Assembly (NCBI GenBank): GCA_030147225.1
Contig: JASLAI010000279.1
Span: 1-11,566 of the forward strand
Source: Planococcus sp. (in: firmicutes)
GTDB lineage: Bacteria; Bacillota; Bacilli; Bacillales_A; Planococcaceae
Direction: 5' to 3'
DNA length: 11,566 nucleotides
The notes beneath the pieces are model-generated. The model was given only the letters and a program-made list of their open reading frames with translations, was not told where the DNA came from and did not search any database. Of the stretch, positions 1-8,915 are shown one piece after another. How positions within the stretch are numbered: position 1 is the stretch's first letter; every line of letters begins with the position of its first letter. Position numbers and translations under genes: made by a program.

Positions 1-663
1 GGCAAAGGACAGCAAACAGTATCTTCTGTTGATGAATTGCATCTGGCAGAAGCACTGTTCACAAATGGTGAATGTGTAGCAGAAGCCTTTGTTGATTTCA
101 CGAAAGAGATTTCGGTGATCATCCAGCGCAATGTTCACGGGGAAACAGCCATTTTGCCAATTGGTGAAAACATTCATAAAGACCACATCCTGCATCAGAC
201 GATTGTACCTGCAAGAATCGATAGCGAAACGGTTGAACAAGCAAAGGCAGCAGCTGAACAAATTGCTACTCATCTGAATATGATAGGAACATTGGCTGTT
301 GAAATGTTTGTTTTAGAAAATGGCGGCATCCTAGTCAATGAACTGGCTCCGCGTCCCCATAACTCCGGACATTATTCAATCGAAGCTACGAATAGCTCAC
401 AGTTCCATCAGCATATCCGCGCAGTTTGCGGCTGGCCGCTGCGCAAGCCGACTTTATGGTCAGAAGCTGTAATGGTTAATGTACTTGGCGAGCATGTAGC
501 GCCGCTTACTTCAAAAATCGCACAATACCCAAATTGGTCAATTCATTTGTATGGAAAAGATGAAGCGAAGCAGAAACGGAAGATGGGACATGTTACGATA
601 TTAACGGAAGACTTAGAGGCAACTTTAAGTGAAATAGACGCATCTGGCATTTGGCCGGAATAA
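1..663 (+). CDS. purK: N5-carboxyaminoimidazole ribonucleotide synthetase (PurK), C-terminal part
   Basis: PurK uses ATP and bicarbonate to convert AIR to N5-CAIR, which PurE then rearranges to CAIR. The frame is open from base 1, so the gene enters from the left and 220 residues are visible. The first residues read GKGQ, matching the glycine-rich ATP-binding loop of PurK ATP-grasp domains, so a bit over 150 N-terminal residues (biotin-carboxylase-like domain and start of the ATP-grasp) should lie outside. Further hallmarks are [13 protein letters not shown] (about residues 55-67), the ATP/Mg motif [12 protein letters not shown] (113-124) and RKMGH near the C-terminus. A TTG at 37 could be misread as a start, but the upstream in-frame codons are clearly PurK sequence. 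It ends 16 nt before purB, and purE is expected just upstream. Identification is firm; only the 5' end is missing. Confidence 0.96.
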   Translation, partial: GKGQQTVSSVDELHLAEALFTNGECVAEAFVDFTKEISVIIQRNVHGETAILPIGENIHKDHILHQTIVPARIDSETVEQAKAAAEQIATHLNMIGTLAVEMFVLENGGILVNELAPRPHNSGHYSIEATNSSQFHQHIRAVCGWPLRKPTLWSEAVMVNVLGEHVAPLTSKIAQYPNWSIHLYGKDEAKQKRKMGHVTILTEDLEATLSEIDASGIWPE

Positions 664-679
664 TTGGAGGAACTTTAAA

Positions 680-1975
680 ATGATCGAACGCTACACAAGA
701 CCTGAAATGGGTGCAATTTGGACGGATGAAAACAAATACAACGCATGGCTGGAAGTTGAAATTCTGGCATGTGAAGCTTGGGCTGAAATCGGCGATATCC
801 CAAAAGAAGACGTAGCTAAAATCCGTAAAGGCGCTTCATTTTCAGTCGATCGCATTTTGGAAATTGAGGAAGAAACCCGCCATGATGTGGTAGCTTTCAC
901 AAGAGCGGTATCTGAAACACTTGGTGAAGAACGCAAATGGGTTCATTATGGCTTAACATCAACTGACGTAGTGGATACTGCCTTGTCTTATCTATTGAAA
1001 CAAGCGAATGTCATCATCCGGAAAGACTTGACGAACTTTATCGAGATTCTTGCAAATAAAGCAAAAGAACATAAAATGACGGTCATGATGGGCCGGACAC
1101 ACGGCGTCCATGCAGAACCGACGACTTTCGGGCTGAAACTGGCACTATGGCATGAGGAAATGAAACGCAACCTGGAACGTTTCGAGGCAGCTGCGGCTTC
1201 CATTGAAACTGGAAAGATGTCTGGTGCAGTTGGAACTTATGCCAATATCGATCCGTTTGTTGAAGCATATGTCTGTAAAGAGCTGGGACTTGCGGCTTCA
1301 CCGATTTCGACACAGACTTTACAGCGCGACCGCCATGCACAGTATTTGAGCGTTCTGGCATTGATCGGTTCATCGATCGAGAAATTCGCTACGGAAATCC
1401 GCGGACTGCAAAAGTCAGAAACGCGTGAAGTAGAGGAATTCTTTGCAAAAGGTCAAAAAGGCTCTTCTGCAATGCCGCATAAACGCAACCCGATTGGTTC
1501 TGAAAACATGACGGGGCTTGCCCGTTTGATCCGCGGCTACATGCTGACAGCTTATGAAAACGTCTCACTTTGGCACGAACGCGACATTTCGCATTCATCC
1601 GCTGAACGAGTGATTTTGCCGGACGCAACAATCGCACTTAATTATATGCTGAACCGCTTTGGCAATATCGTTAAAAACTTAACAGTGTTTCCTGAAAATA
1701 TGAAACGCAATATGGATTCAACGCTTGGACTCATTTATTCGCAGCGTGTGCTGCTGACGTTGATCGATAAAGGAATGGCTCGTGAAGCTGCTTATGACAC
1801 GGTTCAGCCTTGTGCAATGGAAGCATGGGAAAACCAGACGCATTTCCGCAAAATTGTGGAAGCGAATGAAACCATTACAGCTAAGCTTTCCAAAGAAGAA
1901 TTGGACGATTGCTTTGATTACAACCATCACCTGCAGCAAGTGGACATGATTTTCGATCGGCTTGGACTAAACTAA
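680..1975 (+). CDS. purB: Adenylosuccinate lyase (PurB)
   Basis: PurB performs two fumarate-releasing eliminations: SAICAR to AICAR in the IMP pathway and adenylosuccinate to AMP. It belongs to the fumarase/aspartase superfamily and is normally a homotetramer with shared active sites. The 431-residue length equals what I recall for the Bacillus enzyme. The superfamily signature [11 protein letters not shown] is at 261-271, with the mobile-loop serines S262/S263. Residues studied in the B. subtilis enzyme, H68, H89, H141 and E275, are present at the same numbers (TRHD, WVHY, RTHG, GSEN), so the protein should be active. The ATG at 680 has GGAGG at 666-670 with 9-nt spacing. It sits 16 nt after purK and 16 nt before purC, consistent with cotranscription. 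Confidence 0.98.
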   Translation: MIERYTRPEMGAIWTDENKYNAWLEVEILACEAWAEIGDIPKEDVAKIRKGASFSVDRILEIEEETRHDVVAFTRAVSETLGEERKWVHYGLTSTDVVDTALSYLLKQANVIIRKDLTNFIEILANKAKEHKMTVMMGRTHGVHAEPTTFGLKLALWHEEMKRNLERFEAAAASIETGKMSGAVGTYANIDPFVEAYVCKELGLAASPISTQTLQRDRHAQYLSVLALIGSSIEKFATEIRGLQKSETREVEEFFAKGQKGSSAMPHKRNPIGSENMTGLARLIRGYMLTAYENVSLWHERDISHSSAERVILPDATIALNYMLNRFGNIVKNLTVFPENMKRNMDSTLGLIYSQRVLLTLIDKGMAREAAYDTVQPCAMEAWENQTHFRKIVEANETITAKLSKEELDDCFDYNHHLQQVDMIFDRLGLN

Positions 1976-1977
1976 AC

Positions 1978-1982
1978 GGGGG
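1978..1982 (+). promoter_or_regulatory. Atypical ribosome binding site of purC
   Basis: A GGGGG run lies 9 nt before the purC ATG. It replaces the usual GGAGG and would pair with the 16S tail through a central G-U wobble. It looks weaker than the AGGAGG sites before purS, purQ and purH, which may slightly reduce purC translation. That effect is inference. Confidence 0.55.
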
Positions 1983-1991
1983 CTTCTAAAA

Positions 1992-2708
1992 ATGGAAAAA
2001 GGTCAGTTATTGTACGAAGGAAAAGCAAAACGCTTGTATGCAACGGACGAACAGGGAATTTTGTGGGTGGAATATAAAGATTCAGCAACGGCTTTCAACG
2101 GTGAAAAGAAAGAAGAAATCACTGGCAAAGGCATTTTGAACAATAAAATCACGTCACTGATTTTCACGAAATTGCAGGAAGCGGGCATTGCTTCTCATTT
2201 CGTCAAGCAATTGTCTGACCATGAACAATTGGTGCAAAGTGTCAGCATCATACCATTGGAAGTAGTAGTCCGCAACATCACAGCCGGCAGTATGGCCAAA
2301 CGCTTAGGAATTGAAGAAGGCGTGGCCATCAGTCGTCCGGTAGTAGAGTTCTATTTGAAAGACGATGAACTGGGAGATCCGTTGATCACAGATGAGCATG
2401 TCGACATGCTGGATTTGGCAACTCCAGAAGAAGTAACAGAGCTTAAGAAGAAAGCACGTGACATCAACGATATTTTAATCGGCTTTTTCAAAGAAGTGGG
2501 TGTCGATCTGGTTGATTTCAAGATTGAATTTGGCCGCGACACAAATGGAAATGTTTTATTGGCAGACGAAATTTCACCGGATACCTGCCGGCTTTGGGAT
2601 TCTGAAACCAAACAGAAGCTCGATAAAGACGTATTCCGCCGTAATCTCGGAAATTTAACTGAAGCGTACGAACTCATTTTAACTCGTCTAGGAGGACAAC
2701 TCTCATGA
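1992..2708 (+). CDS. purC: SAICAR synthetase (PurC)
   Basis: PurC condenses CAIR with aspartate using ATP to give SAICAR, the substrate of PurB. The 238-residue length is typical of the single-domain bacterial enzyme. The N-terminal LLYEGKAKRLY (6-16) is the nucleotide-binding hairpin of the family. Both family signatures are present: IPLEVVVRNITAGS (87-100) and LVDFKIEFG (173-181). LADEISPDTCRLW (190-202) is a further conserved block near the active site. The ATG at 1992 follows the G-rich site at 1978-1982. The stop TGA overlaps the purS start as ATGA at 2705-2708, a classic arrangement for translational coupling. Nothing looks truncated. Confidence 0.98.
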   Translation: MEKGQLLYEGKAKRLYATDEQGILWVEYKDSATAFNGEKKEEITGKGILNNKITSLIFTKLQEAGIASHFVKQLSDHEQLVQSVSIIPLEVVVRNITAGSMAKRLGIEEGVAISRPVVEFYLKDDELGDPLITDEHVDMLDLATPEEVTELKKKARDINDILIGFFKEVGVDLVDFKIEFGRDTNGNVLLADEISPDTCRLWDSETKQKLDKDVFRRNLGNLTEAYELILTRLGGQLS

Positions 2709-2959
2709 AAAAAGTAAAAGTATACGTAACATTGCGCGAAAGTGTATTAGACCCGCAAGGTTCTGCAGTTATGGGCTCTCTTCATAAAATGGGCTATGGT
2801 GAAGTGGAAGACGTACGGATCGGTAAATACCTGGAATTGGTCATCGGAGACAGCGAACGGGATGTGGATGCATTAGTTAACGAGTTGTGCCACCGTCTGC
2901 TAGCGAACACGGTTATTGAAGATTACCGTTACGAAATTGAGGAGGTTGTCTCGCAATGA
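2705..2959 (+). CDS. purS: FGAM synthase subunit PurS
   Basis: PurS is the small non-catalytic subunit that bridges PurQ and the small-type PurL; FGAM synthase complexes of this type need PurS to pass glutamine-derived ammonia to PurL. At 84 residues it has the normal length. Recognisable family sequence includes [17 protein letters not shown] (6-22), [10 protein letters not shown] (37-46) and [15 protein letters not shown] (67-81). The start is set by AGGAGG at 2690-2695 inside the purC 3' end, 9 nt before the ATG. It overlaps purC by 4 nt upstream and purQ by 4 nt downstream, so the complex's subunits are likely made by coupled translation. PurS occurs with the split PurQ/PurL type and not with the long single-chain PurL of Proteobacteria. 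Confidence 0.97.
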   Translation: MKKVKVYVTLRESVLDPQGSAVMGSLHKMGYGEVEDVRIGKYLELVIGDSERDVDALVNELCHRLLANTVIEDYRYEIEEVVSQ

Positions 2960-3639
2960 AATTCGCAGTGATTGTGTTCCCAGGCTCAAATTGTGATTTG
3001 GACATGTACCATGCGGTCAAGGACGAACTAGGTGAAGAAGCGGAATATGTTTGGCATGACTCAAAGGATTTGAGCGGCTATGACGGCATTTTGCTGCCAG
3101 GTGGATTTTCATACGGCGATTACCTGCGCTGCGGCGCTATTGCCCAATTCTCTGGTGTCATGGATGAAGTGAGAAAAGCAGCTGAAGCAGGGAAACCGGT
3201 TCTTGGAATCTGTAATGGCTTCCAGATTTTAACGGAAGCGGGCTTACTTCCAGGCGTTCTATTGCGCAACAAAAACCTGAAGTTCATGTGCCGTACTGTT
3301 GGATTGAAAGTCGAGAACAATAATACATTGTTCACCAACGAATACACGCAAGGACAGGAAATCCAAATTCCGATCGCACATGGGGAAGGCAACTATTTCT
3401 GCGATGATGCGACTTACAGCCACCTTAAAGAAAACAATCAAATCGTCTTTACCTATGCAGATGATTTTAACGGCAGCCGCAACAATGTTGCAGGCATCAT
3501 CAATGAACGCGGCAACGTGCTTGGCATGATGCCCCATCCGGAACGCGCCGTATCTGACTTGATCGGCGGCAAAGATGGATTGGCTTTATTCAGATCAATC
3601 GTAAAACAGTGGAGGGAAGCACATGTCAGTCATGCTTGA
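2956..3639 (+). CDS. purQ: FGAM synthase glutaminase subunit PurQ
   Basis: PurQ is a class I (triad) glutamine amidotransferase that hydrolyses glutamine and feeds ammonia to PurL. The triad is visible: nucleophile C86 in GICNGFQ (84-90), with H194 and E196 in MMPHPE (191-196). The N-terminal VFPGSNCD (7-14) and [16 protein letters not shown] (46-61, oxyanion region) are typical. Its 227 residues are normal for the stand-alone subunit. AGGAGG at 2940-2945 lies 10 nt before the ATG at 2956. The last codons overlap the purL start by 17 nt, so the glutaminase and synthase subunits are probably coupled in translation. Confidence 0.98.
   Translation: MKFAVIVFPGSNCDLDMYHAVKDELGEEAEYVWHDSKDLSGYDGILLPGGFSYGDYLRCGAIAQFSGVMDEVRKAAEAGKPVLGICNGFQILTEAGLLPGVLLRNKNLKFMCRTVGLKVENNNTLFTNEYTQGQEIQIPIAHGEGNYFCDDATYSHLKENNQIVFTYADDFNGSRNNVAGIINERGNVLGMMPHPERAVSDLIGGKDGLALFRSIVKQWREAHVSHA
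3611..3616 (+). promoter_or_regulatory. Ribosome binding site that decides the purL start
   Basis: GGAGGG lies 6 nt before the ATG at 3623 and 15 nt before a second in-frame ATG at 3632. The spacing favours 3623, giving an N-terminus MSVMLEP and a 17-nt overlap with purQ. Confidence 0.75.
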
Positions 3640-5848
3640 GCCAAATACTGCTCAGATAAAAGAACAGAAAATATACCAGCAAATGGGCTTATCGGATGCG
3701 GAATTTACTATGGTTGAAGAGATTTTAGGAAGAACGCCAAACTATACAGAAACAGGTTTGTTCTCCGTTATGTGGTCTGAGCATTGTTCTTACAAAAATT
3801 CTAAACCGGTATTGGCGAAATTCCCGACTAAAGGGGAACGTGTTCTGCAGGGACCGGGCGAAGGCGCTGGGATTGTAGACATCGGCGACGGACAAGCGGT
3901 CGTATTTAAGATGGAATCGCATAACCATCCATCAGCCATTGAACCTTATCAGGGAGCAGCTACTGGCGTTGGCGGAATTATCCGGGACGTTTTCTCGATG
4001 GGCGCACGCCCGATTGCTTTGCTCAACTCACTGCGTTTCGGTGAATTGACAACTCCGCGGGTTAAATATCTGTTTGAAGAAGTCGTTGCAGGTATTGCTG
4101 GTTACGGTAACTGCATCGGTATTCCGACAGTTGGCGGGGAAGTTCAGTTTGACGATTCTTATGACGGCAATCCACTGGTTAACGCAATGTGTGTCGGATT
4201 GATCAATCACGAAGATATCCAAAAAGGCATCGCTAAAGGCACTGGCAACCCTGTTATGTACGTCGGTGCTAAAACAGGCCGTGACGGCATCCACGGAGCG
4301 ACATTCGCTTCTGAGGAGTTGACGGATGGATCTGATAAAAATCGCCCGGCTGTTCAAGTCGGTGATCCGTTTATGGAGAAGTTGCTGCTTGAAGCTTGCC
4401 TTGAATTGATTAAATCGGATGCTTTAATTGGAATTCAGGATATGGGTGCGGCCGGATTGACTTCATCTTCAGCAGAAATGGCTTCAAAAGCTGGATCAGG
4501 CATCGAGATGGATTTGGACCATATTCCTCAGCGTGAAACTGGAATGACTGCCTATGAAATGATGCTTTCCGAATCTCAGGAGCGTATGCTCATCGTCGTT
4601 AAAGCAGGACGCGAGCCTGAAATCGTCGAGTTGTTCGAAAAATACGGCTTGGATGCTGTAACGGTTGGTACTGTCACAGACGACTCCACGCTGCGCTTAA
4701 AGCACAAAGGAGAAATTGTCGCAGAAGTGCCGGTTGATGCACTTGCAGAAGACGCACCGGTTTATCATAAACCATCAGCAGTTCCTGCTTACTTCACAGA
4801 ATTCCAACAGTTGGAGAATGCAGAACCGCAAGTTACTGATTACAACGAAACCTTGACTGCTTTACTGAAGCAGCCAACCATCGCCTCAAAAGAATGGGTC
4901 TACGATCAATACGATCATCAAGTGCGCACAAGCACTGTAGTGAGCCCGGGATCGGATGCAGCAGTGGTGCGGGTTCGGGGCACCAATAAAGGACTTGCGA
5001 TGACAACGGATTGCAACTCTCGCTATATTTATTTGGATCCGGAAACGGGTGGTAAAATTGCAGTAGCTGAAGCGGCTCGTAATGTCGTCGTGTCAGGTGC
5101 AAAACCTCTTGCCATCACCGATTGCTTGAACTTCGGGAACCCGGAGAAGCCAGAAATCTTTTGGCAGCTTGAAAAAGCGGCAGACGGCATGTCTGAAGCC
5201 TGCACAATCCTGGATTCTCCAGTTATCGGCGGAAACGTCTCGTTATACAATGAAACCAATGGCACTGCCATTTACCCAACACCAACAATCGGCATGGTCG
5301 GACTTGTTGAAGACCTGTCTCATGTAACGACGCAAGATGCTAAAAAAGAAGGCGATCTCGTGTATTTGATTGGTGAAAGCTTTACTGAATTTGGCGGAAG
5401 CGAACTGCAGAAGATGGTTGAAGGACGTATTTTCGGCAAAGCTCCAGCCATCGATTTGACAATAGAAGCAAGGCGCCAACAGGAAATTCTTTCAGCTATC
5501 CAACAGGGACTTATTGCTTCGGCGCATGACGTTGCAGAAGGCGGAGTTGCCGTTGCCTTAGCTGAAAAAACATTCGGCAAAGGATTGGGAATAAACGTTA
5601 CCTTGTCCGGATCAGCGACGACGGCTTTATTCAGTGAATCGCAATCTCGTTTTGTTGTAACAGTAAGTCCGGAAAAAGCAGCACAATTCGAAAAGATCGT
5701 ATCAGACGCCAAGAAAATCGGCCAAGTCACGGGTGACAACTTAGTAATCAACGGTGAAGATGGTACGGCTTGGGTCAACGATTCAGTCGCAACGCTTCGC
5801 TCAGCTTGGAAAGGAGCTATCCCATGCTTGCTGAAATCAGAAGCTTAA
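3623..5848 (+). CDS. purL: FGAM synthase large subunit PurL (small type)
   Basis: PurL converts FGAR to FGAM with ATP and ammonia supplied by PurQ, in a complex with PurS. The 741 residues fit the small-type PurL, which lacks the fused glutaminase domain of the roughly 1,300-residue proteobacterial form. The protein has two PurM-like halves. The first carries [14 protein letters not shown] (51-64, with the conserved H54), [12 protein letters not shown] (97-108), [15 protein letters not shown] (171-185) and LSESQERML (315-323). The second carries [18 protein letters not shown] (461-478), [10 protein letters not shown] (536-545), AHDVAEGG (634-641) and FSESQSRF (670-677). The start at 3623 overlaps purQ by 17 nt, and the 3' end overlaps purF by 25 nt. 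No frameshift or missing motif is apparent. Confidence 0.98.
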   Translation: MSVMLEPNTAQIKEQKIYQQMGLSDAEFTMVEEILGRTPNYTETGLFSVMWSEHCSYKNSKPVLAKFPTKGERVLQGPGEGAGIVDIGDGQAVVFKMESHNHPSAIEPYQGAATGVGGIIRDVFSMGARPIALLNSLRFGELTTPRVKYLFEEVVAGIAGYGNCIGIPTVGGEVQFDDSYDGNPLVNAMCVGLINHEDIQKGIAKGTGNPVMYVGAKTGRDGIHGATFASEELTDGSDKNRPAVQVGDPFMEKLLLEACLELIKSDALIGIQDMGAAGLTSSSAEMASKAGSGIEMDLDHIPQRETGMTAYEMMLSESQERMLIVVKAGREPEIVELFEKYGLDAVTVGTVTDDSTLRLKHKGEIVAEVPVDALAEDAPVYHKPSAVPAYFTEFQQLENAEPQVTDYNETLTALLKQPTIASKEWVYDQYDHQVRTSTVVSPGSDAAVVRVRGTNKGLAMTTDCNSRYIYLDPETGGKIAVAEAARNVVVSGAKPLAITDCLNFGNPEKPEIFWQLEKAADGMSEACTILDSPVIGGNVSLYNETNGTAIYPTPTIGMVGLVEDLSHVTTQDAKKEGDLVYLIGESFTEFGGSELQKMVEGRIFGKAPAIDLTIEARRQQEILSAIQQGLIASAHDVAEGGVAVALAEKTFGKGLGINVTLSGSATTALFSESQSRFVVTVSPEKAAQFEKIVSDAKKIGQVTGDNLVINGEDGTAWVNDSVATLRSAWKGAIPCLLKSEA
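5811..5816 (+). promoter_or_regulatory. Ribosome binding site that decides the purF start
   Basis: AAGGAG lies 7 nt before the ATG at 5824, inside the end of purL. It excludes the in-frame upstream TTG at 5770, which would add 18 residues ahead of the conserved propeptide and would lengthen the purL overlap to 79 nt. Confidence 0.85.
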
Positions 5849-7245
5849 ATGAAGAATGTGGTATTTTTGGGATTTGGGGTCATCCAAATGCGACGCAATT
5901 GACCTATTACGGGCTGCATGCATTGCAGCATCGTGGCCAGGAAGGCGCCGGAATTGTTTCGACAGATGGAGATGCTCTTCGCCCATTGAAAGGCGAAGGC
6001 ATGGTCAGTGAAGTTTTCACACCTGAAAAAATAGAAAAAATTGCAGGACATGCGGCAGTCGGCCATGTGCGCTATGCAACAGCAGGGGGCAGCGGCATTG
6101 AAAATGTCCAGCCCCTGCTCTTTAATTCGACTACGGGCAGCTTGGCAATTTCGCATAACGGCAACCTTGTCAATGCTACAGAGCTGAAAGGCCATCTGGA
6201 ACGGCAGGGCAGCATTTTTCAAACCACTTCCGATACAGAAGTACTTGCTCATCTGATCAAAAGAAGCGGTTATGCTTCGTTTGAAGAAAAAGCTAAAAAC
6301 GCTTTATCTTTATTGAAAGGTGCTTTTGCCTGTGTCATTTTGACAGAAGAAGCAATGTATATCGCACTGGATCCGAACGGCCTGCGCCCATTATCCCTTG
6401 GGAGATTAGGCGATGCTTGGGTGACAGCATCGGAAACTTGTGCATTTGATATTGTCGGTGCGGAATTTGTCCGTTCAGTTGAACCAGGCGAGTTTTTAAT
6501 CGTCACAAAAGACGGCATGCGTGCAGAACGCTTTGCTTATCCTGAGGAACGTTCGATCTGTACGATGGAATATGTCTACTTCTCCCGTCCGGACTCAGAC
6601 ATCGATGGAATCAATGTCCACACTGCCAGAAAACGTCTTGGCGTTCAATTGGCTAAAGAAGTGCAAATTGAAGCGGATGTGGTAACAGGTGTACCCGATT
6701 CCAGTATTTCGGCAGCGATCGGCTACTCGGAACAAAGCGGTATTCCCTATGAATTGGGATTGATCAAAAATCGCTATGTCGGCCGTACGTTTATCCAGCC
6801 TTCACAGGATTTGCGTGAACAGGGTGTCAAAATGAAATTATCTCCTGTCCGCCAAGTGGTTAAAGGCAAACGTGTCATCATGGTAGATGATTCTATCGTC
6901 CGCGGAACGACCTCGCGGCGCATCGTCAACTTGTTGAAGGAAGCAGGGGCAACAGAAGTACATGTAGTAATCAGTTCGCCGCCCATCAAAAATCCATGTT
7001 TTTACGGCATTGATATCAGTACGGCGGGCGAATTGATTGCGGCCAATAATACAGTAGAAGAAATGCGTGAAATTATTGGAGCAGACTCACTGACTTTCCT
7101 ATCAGTGGACGGCATGGTCCAAAATATCGGACGGACAGATCCCGGCTCGAAATGCGGCCATTGCCTAGCTTGTTTCACCGGGGAATACCCGACCAACATT
7201 TATCCGGATACCGTATTGCCGCACGAAAAAGAAAAAGTGAAATAA
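5824..7245 (+). CDS. purF: Amidophosphoribosyltransferase (PurF), propeptide and Fe-S type
   Basis: PurF catalyses the committed step: PRPP plus glutamine to 5-phosphoribosylamine. From the ATG at 5824 the protein is 473 residues. The first 11 residues ([11 protein letters not shown]) form a propeptide whose removal exposes C12, the N-terminal nucleophile of the class II glutaminase domain (CGIFGIWG, then [10 protein letters not shown] 34-43 and HVRYATAGG 81-89). The phosphoribosyltransferase domain carries the PRPP loop [14 protein letters not shown] (351-364). C246, C392, C447 and C450 match the four cysteines that hold the [4Fe-4S] cluster in the B. subtilis enzyme, so this is the oxygen-sensitive Bacillus-type protein and not the cluster-free E. 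coli type. End-product inhibition by nucleotides is known for the family. It overlaps purL by 25 nt and ends 12 nt before purM. Confidence 0.98.
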   Translation: MLAEIRSLNEECGIFGIWGHPNATQLTYYGLHALQHRGQEGAGIVSTDGDALRPLKGEGMVSEVFTPEKIEKIAGHAAVGHVRYATAGGSGIENVQPLLFNSTTGSLAISHNGNLVNATELKGHLERQGSIFQTTSDTEVLAHLIKRSGYASFEEKAKNALSLLKGAFACVILTEEAMYIALDPNGLRPLSLGRLGDAWVTASETCAFDIVGAEFVRSVEPGEFLIVTKDGMRAERFAYPEERSICTMEYVYFSRPDSDIDGINVHTARKRLGVQLAKEVQIEADVVTGVPDSSISAAIGYSEQSGIPYELGLIKNRYVGRTFIQPSQDLREQGVKMKLSPVRQVVKGKRVIMVDDSIVRGTTSRRIVNLLKEAGATEVHVVISSPPIKNPCFYGIDISTAGELIAANNTVEEMREIIGADSLTFLSVDGMVQNIGRTDPGSKCGHCLACFTGEYPTNIYPDTVLPHEKEKVK

Positions 7246-7250
7246 GGGGG
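7244..7250 (+). promoter_or_regulatory. Ribosome binding site supporting the purM GTG start
   Basis: AAGGGGG overlaps the purF TAA and lies 7 nt before the GTG at 7258. Like the purC site it has GGGGG in place of GGAGG. No in-frame ATG near the conserved N-terminus offers an alternative start. Confidence 0.65.
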
Positions 7251-7257
7251 AACCGGT

Positions 7258-8319
7258 GTGTCAAAAGCATATGAAAAAGCAGGCGTTAATATCGAAGCAG
7301 GCTATGAAGCGGTCAACCGCATGAAATCCCACGTGGAACGTACAGCGCGCAAAGGAATGCTGGGTGCGTTTGGCGGTTTCGGCGGCATGTTCGATTTGTC
7401 TGAGTTGAATTTGAAAGAACCGGTTCTGGTTTCCGGGACAGATGGAGTAGGCACAAAATTGAAGCTGGCGTTCATGGCGGACCGGCACGACACAATCGGC
7501 ATCGACTGTGTCGCCATGTGTGTCAATGACATTGTGGCGCAAGGTGCAGAACCTTTGTTCTTCCTTGACTATATTGCAGTCGGCAAAGCGGTTCCTGAAA
7601 AAATTGAACAAATTGTCAAAGGGGTAGCGGATGGTTGTGTTCAGGCAGGCGCTGCATTGATTGGCGGGGAAACGGCAGAAATGCCGGGACTCTATGAAGA
7701 AGACGAATACGACATTGCCGGTTTTGCGGTAGGCGCTGCAGAGAAATCCAAAATTGTCACTGGAGAAAAAATAACAGCAGGTGACATCCTGATCGGTCTT
7801 GCTTCGAGCGGCATCCATTCAAATGGTTATTCGCTTGTACGCCAGATCATCTTTGAACAAAACAATTTCAAGCTCGATCAAAAAGTCGATGGCTACGAAG
7901 GACTTGGTCCGATCGGCGACGCGCTTTTGACGCCAACAAAAATATACGCCAAAGCAGTTGCAGCCATCGGCAATGAAACTGTTATCCATGGTATGGCTCA
8001 TGTAACAGGCGGCGGTTTTATCGAGAATATTCCACGGATGATGCCAGAAGGCTTAGGCGCTGAAATTTCTCTCGGCAGCTGGGCAGTGCTTGATATTTTC
8101 ACCTTGTTGAAAGAAAAAGGCGAATTGACGGACCGAGATCTGTTTTCAGTTTTCAATATGGGCATTGGCTTTGTCTTGGCTGTCGCTCCTGAAGATGCGG
8201 AGCAGGTCTTGAAAACAGCTCAGGCAAATGGCGAGCAGGCTTATCAAATCGGTCGTGTCTCCAACACGGAAGGCGTTCAATTCGATGGTGAACAGGACGG
8301 CACGCTAAATGAACGATAA
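7258..8319 (+). CDS. purM: Phosphoribosylformylglycinamidine cyclo-ligase (AIR synthetase, PurM)
   Basis: PurM closes the imidazole ring, turning FGAM into AIR with ATP. The 353-residue protein starts with GTG; the N-terminus [18 protein letters not shown] is what the family shows from its first residues, so the start is secure. Conserved blocks are GGFGGMFDL (39-47), the ATP-binding [13 protein letters not shown] (59-71), [18 protein letters not shown] (88-105), GGETAEMPG (136-144), [13 protein letters not shown] (183-195), [14 protein letters not shown] (248-261) and FNMGIGF (299-305). The C-terminal tail is a few residues longer than the Bacillus protein as I recall it, and its last codons form an 11-nt overlap with purN. 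It is normally a homodimer. Confidence 0.98.
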   Translation: MSKAYEKAGVNIEAGYEAVNRMKSHVERTARKGMLGAFGGFGGMFDLSELNLKEPVLVSGTDGVGTKLKLAFMADRHDTIGIDCVAMCVNDIVAQGAEPLFFLDYIAVGKAVPEKIEQIVKGVADGCVQAGAALIGGETAEMPGLYEEDEYDIAGFAVGAAEKSKIVTGEKITAGDILIGLASSGIHSNGYSLVRQIIFEQNNFKLDQKVDGYEGLGPIGDALLTPTKIYAKAVAAIGNETVIHGMAHVTGGGFIENIPRMMPEGLGAEISLGSWAVLDIFTLLKEKGELTDRDLFSVFNMGIGFVLAVAPEDAEQVLKTAQANGEQAYQIGRVSNTEGVQFDGEQDGTLNER

Positions 8320-8881
8320 ACCGAAAATTGCTGTTTTTGCGTCAGGCAACGGCTCCAATTTTCAGGCCATTGCTGACGCGATTGCCGAAGGCCAGCTGCA
8401 GGCGGAGTTGATGCTTGTAGTCACGGACAAGCCACAGGCCTTTGTTGTAGAACGCGCTCGAAAGGCAGGAGTGGCATCTTTTTCGTTTATTCCTTCTGAG
8501 TTCGAGTCGAAAGCGCTTTATGAGCAGATGCTGAAAGAAAAACTGCAGGTGCATGAAGTGGAGTGGATTGTTCTGGCAGGTTTTATGCGTTTAATCGGTC
8601 CGGTTCTGCTGGAAGCATACGAAAATCGCATCGTTAATATCCATCCGTCGGTCTTGCCTGCTTTCCCGGGGAAAGATGCCATCGGCCAGACCTTGGCTGC
8701 GGGAGCAGAGGAAGCTGGCGTCACAGTTCATTACGTCGATGCGGGAATGGATACTGGAAGCATCATCACACAGCAGTCATTTCCGGTTGCGGGGCGTGGA
8801 CGTGAAGAAGTTGAGCAGCAGATCCATCAGATTGAACATGAATTGTATCCTGCAGCTTTGCAGAAATTATTTGATCGGTAA
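8309..8881 (+). CDS. purN: GAR transformylase (PurN), 10-formyl-THF dependent
   Basis: PurN transfers a formyl group from 10-formyltetrahydrofolate to GAR, giving FGAR. The 190-residue length is typical. The phosphate-binding [11 protein letters not shown] (11-21) lies near the N-terminus. The catalytic residues equivalent to E. coli N106, H108 and D144 are N110 and H112 in [13 protein letters not shown] (109-121) and D148 in [10 protein letters not shown] (141-150). The C-terminal region (about 158-176) reads more divergently than usual: the segment before the conserved EH (176-177) lacks the DT and Arg positions many homologues have. The catalytic core is intact. The start at 8309 overlaps purM by 11 nt and has only a modest AGGA at 8294-8297, 11 nt away, so it may depend on coupling to purM. 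Confidence 0.97.
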   Translation: MNDKPKIAVFASGNGSNFQAIADAIAEGQLQAELMLVVTDKPQAFVVERARKAGVASFSFIPSEFESKALYEQMLKEKLQVHEVEWIVLAGFMRLIGPVLLEAYENRIVNIHPSVLPAFPGKDAIGQTLAAGAEEAGVTVHYVDAGMDTGSIITQQSFPVAGRGREEVEQQIHQIEHELYPAALQKLFDR

Positions 8882-8893
8882 AAATTGCCGGTC
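8873..8893 (+). other. Hairpin spanning the purN stop codon in the purN-purH junction
   Basis: The + strand RNA can form a 9-bp stem (8873-8881 with 8885-8893) around an AAA loop (8882-8884). Two pairs are G-U wobbles (8875/8891 and 8879/8887), so the stem is better on the + strand transcript than on its complement. The purN TAA (8879-8881) forms the top of the 5' arm. The hairpin is followed by UUAAUCUUU and then the purH ribosome binding site, so there is no long U tract and it is a poor candidate for a full terminator. It could be a weak pause, partial terminator, RNA-processing site or a chance structure. Confidence 0.45.
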
Positions 8894-8902
8894 TTAATCT
8901 TT

Positions 8903-8908
8903 AGGAGG
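8903..8908 (+). promoter_or_regulatory. Strong ribosome binding site for the purH GTG start
   Basis: AGGAGG lies 7 nt before the GTG at 8916. It is one of the clearest sites in the window and supports independent initiation of purH after the 34-nt gap, the only junction without overlap or near-contact. Confidence 0.85.
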
Positions 8909-8915
8909 ACTATTT

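Noticed and set aside
4046..4074. A TTGACA hexamer inside purL as a possible internal promoter (another occurs at 5457).
   Set aside because: No acceptable -10 element lies at 16-18 nt spacing in either case, and both encode conserved protein sequence.
5320..5778. A 152-codon open frame on the - strand opposite the 3' part of purL.
   Set aside because: Low-complexity Ser/Pro/Ala-type composition without a recognisable motif, fully inside conserved purL coding sequence.
5770..5823. An upstream in-frame TTG start for purF adding 18 residues.
   Set aside because: The ATG at 5824 has a well-spaced AAGGAG and begins exactly at the conserved propeptide before C12. The longer form would have no family support.
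7261..7818. A 185-codon open frame on the - strand opposite the 5' half of purM.
   Set aside because: The predicted protein is rich in Cys and Phe, has no recognisable domain, and mirrors the codon pattern of purM. It lies wholly inside a highly conserved gene, so it is a shadow frame.
8676..8897. A 73-codon + strand frame overlapping the 3' half of purN and reaching into the purN-purH gap.
   Set aside because: It lies in another frame of the clearly conserved purN and its translation resembles nothing known; most of it is explained by purN.
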